NCBI GenBank assembly: GCA_900766925.1 | Contig: CAAFXG010000416.1 | Coordinates: forward strand, 1-52,191 | Direction of reading: 5' to 3' | DNA: 52,191 nt | Origin: Lachnospiraceae bacterium | GTDB lineage: Bacteria; Bacillota; Clostridia; Lachnospirales; Lachnospiraceae | Shown: positions 19,411 to 28,331 of the stretch, in pieces | How positions within the stretch are numbered: position 1 is the stretch's first letter | Layout of the letters: the number at the start of each line of letters is the position of its first letter | Position numbers and translations under genes: made by a program | The notes under the pieces: generated by a model | Databases searched by the model: none | What the model was told of the DNA's origin: nothing | Seen by the model: the letters and a program-made list of their open reading frames with translations, nothing else

Positions 19411-20967
19411 CTACAGTGTCAACGCACTGTACTCTTCAAGATTCCAAATTTTATCTACTATTCCGTCATAGAAATCCGGTTCGTGACAAACAAGAAGAAC
19501 TGAACCCTTGTATTCCTTAAGTGCACGCTTAAGCTCATCCTTGGCATCTACATCCAAATGGTTTGTGGGCTCATCCAGAATAAGAAGATTACTTTCCCTG
19601 TTAATAAGCTTACATAATCTTACCTTGGCCTGCTCACCACCCGATAATACCTTAACCTTGCTCTCTATGTGCTTAGTTGTAAGACCGCATTTAGCCAGTG
19701 CAGAACGTACCTCATACTGGGAAAATCCCGGAAATTCTGCCCATATTTCTTCAAGGCAGGTATTCTCCGTCCCCGGCATTTCCTGTTCAAAATATCCAAG
19801 CTCAAGATAATCACCCTGAGTAACCTTACCTGAAAGAGAAGGAATTATCCCAAGTAAGCTCTTAAGTAGCGTACTCTTACCAATTCCATTAGTACCAATG
19901 ATGGCAATTTTTTCTCCTCTCTCCATGCGAAGATTAATAGGCTTGGAAAGCGGTGTCTGTTTATCATATCCGATAACAAGGTCTGTTGTCTCAAATAACA
20001 GCTTGCCCGGTGTTCTTGCCTCCTTAAAGTAAAACTCCGGCTTCGGCTTCTCCCTTGCAAGCTCAATAACATCCATCTTATCAAGCTTTTTCTGTCTTGA
20101 CATAGCCATATTACGTGTTGCAACCCTTGCCTTATTCCTTGCCACAAAATCCTTGAGCTCGTTTATTTCCTGCTGTTGCTTCTTGTATGCTGCTTCAAGC
20201 TGGGCCTTACGTACCTCATAAACCTCAAGGAACTTGTCATAATTACCAACATACCTGTTAAGCTCCTGATTTTCCATATGATATATTATATTTACCACAT
20301 CATTCAGAAATGGAATATCATGGCTGATTAGGATAAACGCATTTTCGTATTCCTGCAAATATCTTTTCAGCCATGTAATATGTTCTGCATCAAGATAATT
20401 TGTAGGCTCGTCCAAAAGCAGAATCTCAGGCTTTTCAAGCAGCAATTTTGCAAGCAATACCTTTGTTCTTTGTCCCCCTGATAAGTCCGTAACATCATGG
20501 TCAAGTCCAAGGTCAAGAAGTCCCAAAGCCCTTGCGACCTGTTCAACCTTTGCGTCAATCATGTAAAAATCATGATTTGTAAGCATATCCTGGAGTGTTC
20601 CTACCTCCTCCATCATTTCAGCAATCTGCTCCTCTGTGGCGTCAGCCATATCCATATAAATCTGATTAATATTTTCTTCCATTTCGAACAAATAGGCAAA
20701 TGCAGATTTAAGTACAGATTCAATTGTCATTCCCTTTTCCAGAACCGCATGCTGGTCAAGATATCCAACTCTTACATGCTTATTCCATTCAACCTTTCCC
20801 TCGTCCGGCTGAAGCTTTCCCGTAACAATATTCATAAATGTGCTCTTACCTTCACCATTAGCACCTACAAGGCCTATATGCTCTCCGGCAAGAAGTCGGA
20901 ACGATACATTTTCAAAGATAGCACGATCCCCAAAACCATGTGATAAATTCTCAACGTTTAGTATCAT
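19411..20967 (-). CDS. ABC-F family ATPase
   Basis: A 518-residue soluble protein with two ABC ATPase domains and no membrane helix. Walker A motifs are GANGEGKST (first) and GTNGIGKST (second); signatures are LSGGQ and LSGGE; Walker B segments are ILLLDEPTNYLD and LLILDEPTNHLD. A charged linker of the P-site tRNA-interaction type joins them (residues about 245-310). ABC-F proteins act on the ribosome, either in translation or in antibiotic protection. The organisation is YbiT-like. A palindromic operator pair lies 40-85 bases upstream, so expression is probably regulated; no regulator gene is adjacent. Confidence 0.9.
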   Translation of the reverse strand: MILNVENLSHGFGDRAIFENVSFRLLAGEHIGLVGANGEGKSTFMNIVTGKLQPDEGKVEWNKHVRVGYLDQHAVLEKGMTIESVLKSAFAYLFEMEENINQIYMDMADATEEQIAEMMEEVGTLQDMLTNHDFYMIDAKVEQVARALGLLDLGLDHDVTDLSGGQRTKVLLAKLLLEKPEILLLDEPTNYLDAEHITWLKRYLQEYENAFILISHDIPFLNDVVNIIYHMENQELNRYVGNYDKFLEVYEVRKAQLEAAYKKQQQEINELKDFVARNKARVATRNMAMSRQKKLDKMDVIELAREKPKPEFYFKEARTPGKLLFETTDLVIGYDKQTPLSKPINLRMERGEKIAIIGTNGIGKSTLLKSLLGIIPSLSGKVTQGDYLELGYFEQEMPGTENTCLEEIWAEFPGFSQYEVRSALAKCGLTTKHIESKVKVLSGGEQAKVRLCKLINRESNLLILDEPTNHLDVDAKDELKRALKEYKGSVLLVCHEPDFYDGIVDKIWNLEEYSALTL

Positions 20968-21008
20968 AATATGTTTTCCTCATTTTGTTTTAATGTTTAT
21001 CTTTATAA

Positions 21009-21051
21009 TAATACCATATATGGTATTACTAATTCCACCATAATATATGGT
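21009..21051. promoter_or_regulatory. Palindromic operator pair upstream of the ABC-F gene
   Basis: Positions 21009-21028 form a perfect 20-bp palindrome, TAATACCATATATGGTATTA. At 21037-21051 lies a second copy of its core, ACCATAATATATGGT, with six-base arms. Centres are about 25 bases apart. The pair stands 42-84 bases ahead of the ABC-F start, where a promoter is expected. The binding protein is unknown. Confidence 0.65.
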
Positions 21052-21103
21052 TTTACATATTATTATACATAAGATAATCCATATACACTGAGTACAAATT
21101 ACC

Positions 21104-21149
21104 GGAGGAGCTGTCACACCCCTGTTTTTCACTGGTGCGACAGCCCCTC
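21104..21149 (-). terminator. Hairpin overlapping the 3' end of the alarmone synthetase gene
   Basis: GGAGGAGCTGTCACACC (21104-21120) pairs with GGTGCGACAGCCCCTC (21134-21149) with two G-U type differences. The synthetase stop (21129-21131) lies in the loop, so its last codons form one arm. No clear U-tract follows on the minus strand, so intrinsic termination is uncertain. The GTGCGACAnCCC arm recurs at 50666-50678. Confidence 0.45.
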
Positions 21150-21767
21150 TATTTTCTTCCTTAATTCCAACATCTTTTCATCCATTTCGGACATCACGAC
21201 GGAATAGCTTTGAATCTCTTTTTCTACAACAGCTATATCCTTTGAATTTTTTTTGTAGCACATTTGTGTATCCAGTTCTGCCCAATAATCCATAGCACAG
21301 GAACGTATTTGTATTTCAACCCTCACATACTCAAGTTCATTGTTATATGTAACAGGAACAGAAACAATCAAATGAACACTTTGATATCCCGATTTTTTTG
21401 GTTTTTTTACATAATCCTTTTCTTTTACTATACATAAGTCCTTTTCATTCTTAATTGCTTCTGAAATCCTGTATATATCATCACAAAAGAAACATATAAT
21501 TCTTACGCCTGCTATATCATTCAGCTTATTAACGGCATTGTCTGTAGTCACCTTATATCCTTTTCTTTCCAGTTTTCTGATAATACTATCTACTGACTTA
21601 ATCCTGCTGCTCGAACTTCTCACAATCGGACGACCATATATATCTGATAAATCTGCGTTTATTATTGCTGCCTTTGCAAGAACAATATTTATTGCATATT
21701 GATATTTGGAGTTCAACATTGAGTCTCCAAAAAAGTCGGCCAATATTTCATTATTTATTTCAGTCAC
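21129..21767 (-). CDS. Small alarmone synthetase (RelA/SpoT synthetase domain only)
   Basis: A 212-residue protein holding only the (p)ppGpp synthetase domain, without hydrolase or TGS/ACT domains, like RelP/RelQ (YwaC/YjbM). Visible are SRIKSVDSIIRKLERKGY, LNDIAGVRIICFF, KKPKKSGYQSVHLIV and the VEIQIRS segment with the catalytic glutamate. A C-terminal helix follows, as in tetrameric small synthetases. The GTG at 21767 has AGGAGG six bases upstream and is preferred to the ATG at 21800. The stop lies inside a hairpin. Confidence 0.9.
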   Translation of the reverse strand: MTEINNEILADFFGDSMLNSKYQYAINIVLAKAAIINADLSDIYGRPIVRSSSSRIKSVDSIIRKLERKGYKVTTDNAVNKLNDIAGVRIICFFCDDIYRISEAIKNEKDLCIVKEKDYVKKPKKSGYQSVHLIVSVPVTYNNELEYVRVEIQIRSCAMDYWAELDTQMCYKKNSKDIAVVEKEIQSYSVVMSEMDEKMLELRKKIEGLSHQ

Positions 21768-21916
21768 CTTACTCCTCCTTTTCCATGTTATATAGTTCAT
21801 TTCTAACGTACCATAAATAAGTAAATCTAAAATAAATCCTATGTAAACATAAGGAGAAATATGACATTTTTATTTTCAAATATTTTAGTAAAAGAGAGTT
21901 AGATTAACAGTAATTC

Positions 21917-23407
21917 CTACGCAAACGGATTCTCTGTCTTATAAAGAACTCCCTTTGGATGATTGTATTCAATTTCATCAGTATCAACACCGATATATCT
22001 GAATACCTCGTAAAGAAGCTTTCCGTGATGACCGAATGTAACAGCACCGTGATGAGGATAGTTCTTCTCAATTAAAACATTACGATAAAAACGTCCCATC
22101 TCATTTATGGCAAAAATACCAATGGCACCAAACGAACGTGTTCTTACAGGAAGAACCTCTCCGTGTGCAATGTAAGCTCTAAGCTTATTATCAGATGTGC
22201 TCTGAAGTCTGAAGAAGGTTATATCTCCAGGTGCAATATCTCCCTCAAGAGTACCATTTGTTACCTCCTCAGGAAGTGAACGAGCCATAATCATCTGATT
22301 CTTCATCTCACAGAAGGCAAGCTTCTTTGAACATGTATTTCCACAGTGGAAGCCCATGAAGATATCTCTCTGTGTATAGTCGTAATTACCCTTGATATCC
22401 TCCTCATAAATATCAGAAGGAACAGTATTGTTAATGTCAAGCAACGTAACAATATCATCGCTGACAACAGTTCCGATAAACTCTGAAAGTGCGCCGTAAA
22501 TATCAACCTCACAGGATACCGGAATACCCATACCTGTAAGTCTTGAGTTTACATAACATGGCACAAAGCCAAACTGTGTCTGGAATGCAGGCCAGCATTT
22601 TCCTGCGATTGCAACAAATTCTCTTGAACCCTTATGTCCCTCAATCCAGTCAAGAAGTGTAAGCTCATACTGTGCAAGCTTGTTAAGAATCTCAGGCTTC
22701 TTATTTCCATGACCAAGCTCCTCGGCCATACTTGCCGCAACTGCAGGGATTCTTTCGTCACCTGCATGATTATTAAAGCTCTCAAATAAATCAAGCTCTG
22801 AATTTTCCTCAATCTCAACGCCAAGATTATAAAGCTGCTGGATAGGAGCATTGCAAGCAAGAAAATTAGTCGGACGTGGACCAAAGCTGATAATCTTTAG
22901 GTTCTGCAATGCATATACAGCCTTTGCAATTGGAATAAACTCATGAATCATATCCGCACACTCTGCAGCCGTTCCAACAGGATACTCAGGTATATATGCC
23001 TTTGTTCCTCTAAGCTTTAAATTATAGCTTGCATTGAGCATACCACAGTATGCGTCTCCTCTACCCTGTACAAGACCGCCATTTGCAGATGTCTCCTCTG
23101 CAGCTGCCACAAACATCTTTGGACCGTCAAATTTCTTGGCGAGCATTGTCTCTGCAATCTCAGGACCGAAGTTACCGAGATAAACACAAAGCGCATTACA
23201 TCCGGCCTTCTTAATATCCTCAAGAGCCTGCATCATATGTATTTCACTTTCTACAATACAGATTGGACACTCGTAAATGTCATCCTTTCCATATTTGGCC
23301 TCATAAGCCGCAACCAGATTCTGTCTTCTTGTAACTGAAAGAGACTCAGGGAAGCAGTCACGACTAACTGCTACAATACCGATTTTCATTTTAGGCATGT
23401 TGTTCAT
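21917..23407 (-). CDS. L-fucose/arabinose isomerase-fold sugar isomerase
   Basis: A 496-residue COG2407-type protein of the FucI/AraA fold. Probable metal ligands lie in the C-terminal half, around CEVDIYGALSEF (E, D) and FGHHGK/HHGAVTFGHHG (H). It is the last gene of GH31-xylB-DUF4867-isomerase. Since the partner kinase is xylulokinase-like and no xylA is present, it probably isomerises D-xylose to D-xylulose; L-fucose from the GH29 enzyme is an alternative. The ATG at 23407 has GGAGG ten bases upstream, while the ATG at 23428 overlaps that site. This is a recognised family with uncertain substrate. Confidence 0.8.
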   Translation of the reverse strand: MNNMPKMKIGIVAVSRDCFPESLSVTRRQNLVAAYEAKYGKDDIYECPICIVESEIHMMQALEDIKKAGCNALCVYLGNFGPEIAETMLAKKFDGPKMFVAAAEETSANGGLVQGRGDAYCGMLNASYNLKLRGTKAYIPEYPVGTAAECADMIHEFIPIAKAVYALQNLKIISFGPRPTNFLACNAPIQQLYNLGVEIEENSELDLFESFNNHAGDERIPAVAASMAEELGHGNKKPEILNKLAQYELTLLDWIEGHKGSREFVAIAGKCWPAFQTQFGFVPCYVNSRLTGMGIPVSCEVDIYGALSEFIGTVVSDDIVTLLDINNTVPSDIYEEDIKGNYDYTQRDIFMGFHCGNTCSKKLAFCEMKNQMIMARSLPEEVTNGTLEGDIAPGDITFFRLQSTSDNKLRAYIAHGEVLPVRTRSFGAIGIFAINEMGRFYRNVLIEKNYPHHGAVTFGHHGKLLYEVFRYIGVDTDEIEYNHPKGVLYKTENPFA

Positions 23408-23594
23408 TTGATTATATCCTCCATTCATATTAATTATTGTGTATCGTTCTTATTGATAACTTGTTATATCACAATCAAAAAATGCATCAAAAATATATAC
23501 CACAATCAATAAATTATAATTATCATTTCGTGCATATTCATAAGTTATAATTATTATTTGTTATTATAAAAGCACTTCCCGATTCAAACTGTTT

Positions 23595-24212
23595 TTATCT
23601 GACAGAAAGATTTTCACCCTTTAATCCTATAAACGAGCCCTCAGGAAGACCACCCTCTTCATGACCGATAAGCCACTTATTAGTTGCCGCAAGAAGCTTA
23701 TCCTCTCCATCCTTATGAGAATTGTTAAGCGGATAATTTGTTCCCTTAGGCAAAACCACAACAACCTTAAAGCCCTTATCTCCAACGTTACATGGTGCAT
23801 AATGAAGTGTTGTTGCGTAAATCTCTACGCCGGTTCCGGCAGGTACAAGAAATGCTTCCATCTTAGATGTATCATATGTATGATCATCTTCAATATCCTG
23901 CTGGCTGCCAAGAATAAGAATTGCATCTGTTACAGCAATGTTAAGCTCAGAGCTTCTATGATACTCAACAGCATTAAGTAAATAATTATTACCGTTACAA
24001 TATCCAACCTGAACCGGAAGCTCACCATATGCCTTAATTCTAAACTCTTCAGCAATATTAAGTGCCTCTAAATAATCAACCGAAGGCTCATAAACTACAT
24101 TATCAGGCAATGGTGCTTTTTCCATCGCTGAAGCAAGCTCCGTAAAATCATACTCTGTGAGCACACGACCATACTTCTTGAATCCAGGGTCATTAACATT
24201 AATTATTTCCAT
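23595..24212 (-). CDS. DUF4867 cupin-like protein
   Basis: A 205-residue soluble protein that I place in DUF4867, a cupin-like family commonly found beside FucI-like isomerases. Candidate metal ligands are in VEYHRSSELNIA and in TLHYAPC, with PAGTGVEIYA as the usual cupin turn. It may be a sugar mutarotase or isomerase partner, but this is inference. The ATG at 24212 follows AGGAGT and matches the conserved N-terminus; 35 further upstream residues lie within the xylB gene. It sits between xylulokinase and isomerase genes. Confidence 0.75.
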   Translation of the reverse strand: MEIINVNDPGFKKYGRVLTEYDFTELASAMEKAPLPDNVVYEPSVDYLEALNIAEEFRIKAYGELPVQVGYCNGNNYLLNAVEYHRSSELNIAVTDAILILGSQQDIEDDHTYDTSKMEAFLVPAGTGVEIYATTLHYAPCNVGDKGFKVVVVLPKGTNYPLNNSHKDGEDKLLAATNKWLIGHEEGGLPEGSFIGLKGENLSVR

Positions 24213-24246
24213 CTCTACACTCCTTTTCAAAATGTCTAACAGATAA

Positions 24247-25719
24247 TTATCTAAGTACCTTATACACAGGTTTAAGTGCAGGATAAATCTGCTTAAACCT
24301 GTTGTATTTTTCTTCATAGCGTGCTGCTATCTCAGGCTCCGGTTCAACAGTACCCACAACCTTAACTATCCTTGAAGCCGCATCAGCAACACTTGCAAAT
24401 TCACCACAACCAACTGCTGCAAGCATTGCCCCACCTAATGCAGGTCCTTCCTCACTTTCAATGGAATCAACACTAATGTTAAAAACATTGGCAAATATTT
24501 TTCTCCAAAGCAGACTCTTGGCACCACCGCCACATATTTTTGTCCGTTTTATCTCTATGCCCGATGCCCTGGCAACCTCAAAGCAATCACGTAGTGCAAA
24601 TGCAACTCCCTCAAGAACAGCCTGCATCATATCCGTCCCTGATGTATCCATGCTCATTCCAATAAATGTTCCTCTTGCATCCGTATCATTATGTGGCGAA
24701 CGCTCTCCCATCAGATACGGCAGGAAGTATACCTCGTTCTTACCCAGCTCTCCTATCTCTGCCTGAGCATCTGAATAGTTTGAATCACCTATTATATCTT
24801 CCATCCACCATTTGTTGCAGGATGCAGCAGAAAGCATACAGCCCATCAGATGATATGCACCTGTTGCATGGGCAAATGAATGAAGAGCATTTTGACTGTC
24901 AACCGAATACTTGTCTGCAGCAATAAAAATTGTTCCACTGGTACCAAGGGATATGTTGCAATCTCCATCAAGAATTGTACCCGTTCCTATCGCTGCTGCC
25001 GCATTATCACCGGCCCCGGCAATAACCTTAACATCCCTGCTGATTCCAAGCTCCTTTGCCACTTCTTCGGTTACCGTTCCCGTCACCTCATAGCTCTCAA
25101 ATATTTTAGGGAGCTGAGCTTCCTTAATACCACAAATATCACACATCCTTTGAGACCATTTACGATTCTTAACATCAAACAGCAGCATTCCTGACGCATC
25201 AGAAACATCTGTTGAATGAACCCCGGATAACCTATATGCAAGATAATCCTTAGGAAGCATAATCTTCTCGATTCTCGCAAAAAGCTCCGGTTCATTTGTC
25301 CTCATCCAAAGAAGCTTAGGTGCTGTAAAGCCCGCAAATGCAATATTGCCTGTTTCCTCTGTAAGAACAGCTTTTCCTATCTCGTTGTTGAGATATTCAC
25401 ATTCCTTATCTGTTCTTCCGTCATTCCAAAGTATTGCGGGGCGAATAACCTTATCCTCGGAATCAAGCACAACAAGACCATGCATCTGTCCACCAAAGCT
25501 TATGCCTGCAATCTTATCTTCATTTCCCTCTATAAGCTCTTTAATTCCCTCCATAGACTTATCATACCAGTCATAGGGATTCTGCTCCGACCAACCCGGT
25601 TTTGGAAAGCTGATTGGATATTCCTTGGACACAACATTTACAATGCTGCCTGTCTCATCCATCAGAATGAGCTTAACCGATGATGTGCCTAAATCCACAC
25701 CTATATACCCTGCTCTCAT
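24247..25719 (-). CDS. xylB: Xylulokinase
   Basis: A 490-residue FGGY kinase that phosphorylates D-xylulose to xylulose 5-phosphate. The N-terminal GVDLGTSSVKLILMD is the ATP-phosphate loop. GISFGGQMHGLVVLD and LWNDGRTDKECEYLN are xylulokinase substrate segments with the catalytic aspartate, and ICGGGAKSLLWRKIFAN is the second family signature. Length is normal. The ATG at 25719 follows GGGAGG. It lies 41 bases after the alpha-xylosidase gene, matching release of xylose from xyloglucan followed by entry into the pentose phosphate pathway. Confidence 0.93.
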   Translation of the reverse strand: MRAGYIGVDLGTSSVKLILMDETGSIVNVVSKEYPISFPKPGWSEQNPYDWYDKSMEGIKELIEGNEDKIAGISFGGQMHGLVVLDSEDKVIRPAILWNDGRTDKECEYLNNEIGKAVLTEETGNIAFAGFTAPKLLWMRTNEPELFARIEKIMLPKDYLAYRLSGVHSTDVSDASGMLLFDVKNRKWSQRMCDICGIKEAQLPKIFESYEVTGTVTEEVAKELGISRDVKVIAGAGDNAAAAIGTGTILDGDCNISLGTSGTIFIAADKYSVDSQNALHSFAHATGAYHLMGCMLSAASCNKWWMEDIIGDSNYSDAQAEIGELGKNEVYFLPYLMGERSPHNDTDARGTFIGMSMDTSGTDMMQAVLEGVAFALRDCFEVARASGIEIKRTKICGGGAKSLLWRKIFANVFNISVDSIESEEGPALGGAMLAAVGCGEFASVADAASRIVKVVGTVEPEPEIAARYEEKYNRFKQIYPALKPVYKVLR

Positions 25720-25760
25720 GTCACACCTCCCATGTGAATTATATTCTGCCGATAAAACTA

Positions 25761-28046
25761 CTATATTGTTATCTCTCCACCGACTGTTATCTCCACGGTC
25801 TTACCGCCTACAATTTCAACCTTGCAAGGCTTATTAATATCAGCCTTAACTATGTAGCTGTCACCATTTCTTGTAACAGTAATTGTTCCGTCAAGCTCAT
25901 TATCCTGACTGTAAACACATGAGCTTACTGCTACTCCGTCATCAAGGGCAAACACCTTGTAAGTAACGCCATCTGCATAGTCGTATAAGCAGTCGCTGTC
26001 CGTTGCACCAACTGCAACTATAGAATTTGGTCTTGCGAAAAGAGGAATACTCATATAATCATGATACTCCTTGAACCACTTTCCTCCTGTAACCACTTCT
26101 CCTGTAAGGAAGTTTGTCCACTGTCCTTCAGGTAAATAGTACTCAGCAATTCCCTTATCGTTGAAGATAGGCGCTACCATGAGTGTATCTCCAAGCATAT
26201 ACTGCTTATCAAGATATGCACATGTTCTATCCTCTGTAAATTCTAACACCATACTTCTCATCATTGGAACACCTGTCTTGGATGTCTCGATAGCATTTCT
26301 ATAAAGATATGGCATCAAACCAGCCTTTAATTTGACAAATCTTCTAAGCACATCAACTGCCTCATCGTCATATGCCCAAGGAACTCTGTATGAGGTCGAA
26401 CCATGTAATCTCGAATGTGTAGAAAGGAGTCCGAATGCACACCATCTCTTATATACATCAGGTGTTGACTTGTCCTCAAAACCGCCTATATCATGACTCC
26501 AGAAGCCAAAGCCTGAAGATGTAAGCGAAAGTCCGCCACGTAAGCTTTCCTCCATTGAAACATAATCAGACCAGCAGTCACCACCCCAGTGTACTGGGAA
26601 CTTCTGTCCGCCTACTGTAGCTGAACGAGCAAATAAAATTGCCTCCTTCTCACCCTTCTTTTTCTTGATAACATCATATACACACTTGTTGTAAAGATAT
26701 GTATAATAGTTGTGCATCTTCATTGGGTCTGAACCATCATAGTACACAACATCTGTTGGAATTCTCTCACCAAAGTCAGTCTTAAAGCAGTCAACGCCCA
26801 TATCCATAAGAGCTTCCAGCTTAGAAGCAAACCATTCACAGGCCGCCGGATTAGTAAAGTCAACAATTGCCATGCCGGGCTGCCACATATCCCACTGCCA
26901 TACATCACCATTCGGACGTTTGATGAAGTATCCATTTCTAACGCCCTCCTCAAAGAGAACTGATTCCTGTCCGATGTAGCTGTTAATCCATACACAAATT
27001 TTAATTCCCTTGCTCTTGAGTCTCTTAAGCATCCCCTCAGGATCCGGGAATACTCTGCTGTCCCAAGTAAAGTCAGACCATGAGAAATCCTTCATCCAGA
27101 AGCAGTCAAAATGGAACACCTTAAGAGGAATATCTCTCTCGAACATTCCGTCAACGAACTCAGTAACCGTCTTCTCGTCATAATTAGTTGTAAATGACGT
27201 AGAAAGCCACAAACCAAAGGTCCAAGGTGCAGGAAGAGACGGCTTACCTGTCAAATCAGTATATCTCTGTAAAACCTCCTTCATCGTTGGACCATTGAAG
27301 AAGAAATAATCAAGGCTTTCACCCGGAACTGAAAACTCTACCTTAGTTACCATTTCGGTAGCAACCTCAAAGGATACCCTCTCAGGATGATTTACAAATA
27401 CGCCATAGCCCTTATTGGAAATATAAAATGGAATATTCTTGTACGACTGCTCTGTGGATGTTCCTCCATCCTCATTCCATATATCTACGCTCTGACCATT
27501 CTTAATAAATGGTGTAAATCTCTCACCCATACCATAAATATATTCAGAAACACCTATAGAAAGCTGTTCTCTCATATATGTATCATGGAAGCCGCCATCA
27601 TCATATGGAAGTCCCTTCCAGTCTGTCTTCATATATGCAAGATCTCTGCCTGCTGAAACCGTAATAAGCTCATCTCCACGATAAAACTCCATGCGGCAAC
27701 CCTTTTTTGTTATTTCAAGGCGAAGAGTTCCTGAACTGATAATCAGCTTCTCCTCTGTCTCTTCACATTTCAGATTTCCATCTGATATATTAGAAAGCTC
27801 GAATTCCGGAGACTTTTTTACAACACCCATATAATGATATGTCTGAATTCTAAGCACCTCCGGCATAGGTGCAGTAATGTGTATAGTTAAATTTACACCA
27901 CCTAGCGTATCACCTCTATGGTTGATATAATTAGTCGGTGCACAAATGCTGACCTTGTTCTCCTCTATCTTAGAGAAATACACCTGAGCCGGTGAGAAAC
28001 AAGCTGTACCTTCCTTCTGAAGCCAACATCCATTACTAAATTTCAT
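25761..28046 (-). CDS. GH31 alpha-xylosidase (YicI-like)
   Basis: A 761-residue cytoplasmic enzyme with strong resemblance to YicI over its full length. The catalytic nucleophile is D424 in CFKTDFGERIPTDV and the acid/base is D490 in VHWGGDCWSDY. The RIPTDV context is that of alpha-xylosidases rather than alpha-glucosidases. An N-terminal beta-sandwich and C-terminal beta domains flank the barrel. It releases xylose from xyloglucan oligosaccharides. The ATG at 28046 follows GGAGG by five bases; the ORF extension to 28091 is discarded. It heads the operon with xylB, DUF4867 and the isomerase and is divergent from the esterase gene. Confidence 0.95.
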   Translation of the reverse strand: MKFSNGCWLQKEGTACFSPAQVYFSKIEENKVSICAPTNYINHRGDTLGGVNLTIHITAPMPEVLRIQTYHYMGVVKKSPEFELSNISDGNLKCEETEEKLIISSGTLRLEITKKGCRMEFYRGDELITVSAGRDLAYMKTDWKGLPYDDGGFHDTYMREQLSIGVSEYIYGMGERFTPFIKNGQSVDIWNEDGGTSTEQSYKNIPFYISNKGYGVFVNHPERVSFEVATEMVTKVEFSVPGESLDYFFFNGPTMKEVLQRYTDLTGKPSLPAPWTFGLWLSTSFTTNYDEKTVTEFVDGMFERDIPLKVFHFDCFWMKDFSWSDFTWDSRVFPDPEGMLKRLKSKGIKICVWINSYIGQESVLFEEGVRNGYFIKRPNGDVWQWDMWQPGMAIVDFTNPAACEWFASKLEALMDMGVDCFKTDFGERIPTDVVYYDGSDPMKMHNYYTYLYNKCVYDVIKKKKGEKEAILFARSATVGGQKFPVHWGGDCWSDYVSMEESLRGGLSLTSSGFGFWSHDIGGFEDKSTPDVYKRWCAFGLLSTHSRLHGSTSYRVPWAYDDEAVDVLRRFVKLKAGLMPYLYRNAIETSKTGVPMMRSMVLEFTEDRTCAYLDKQYMLGDTLMVAPIFNDKGIAEYYLPEGQWTNFLTGEVVTGGKWFKEYHDYMSIPLFARPNSIVAVGATDSDCLYDYADGVTYKVFALDDGVAVSSCVYSQDNELDGTITVTRNGDSYIVKADINKPCKVEIVGGKTVEITVGGEITI

Positions 28047-28187
28047 CTTTACCTCCATTCTTCTCATGGGATTTACCCACACGAGTAACATGATATAATT
28101 TTACAGTTATTATATCTGTTTGTAATGCTACAAAAAACCTCAATTATTCTTTCAAAAATACCCACAATTTTAATGTTATTTTTCTGC

Positions 28188-28204
28188 GTAAATGCTGTGT
28201 TTAC
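28188..28204. promoter_or_regulatory. Inverted repeat in the GH31/esterase divergent promoter region
   Basis: GTAAATGCTGTGTTTAC has five-base inverted arms around a seven-base centre. It is the only clear dyad in the 285-base gap between the alpha-xylosidase and esterase genes and could be a cre-like or LacI-like site. A TATAAT box on the minus strand near 28111-28116 is a possible -10 element for the GH31 operon, without a good -35. Confidence 0.3.
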
Positions 28205-28331
28205 ACTATGTACATTCATAGGTTTACATAACAAACACAAACAGGATTTTTCTTTACTATAAGCCAAATTTAGAGTATACTTAATTAATACAATAAACTA
28301 TATTTATATATCAGAAAAGGGAAATTTCTAC

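Noticed and set aside
28047..28331. Strong sigma-A promoters in the GH31/esterase gap
   Set aside because: A TATAAT is present on the minus strand but without a matching -35 at the right distance; an activator-dependent promoter is possible but not shown.
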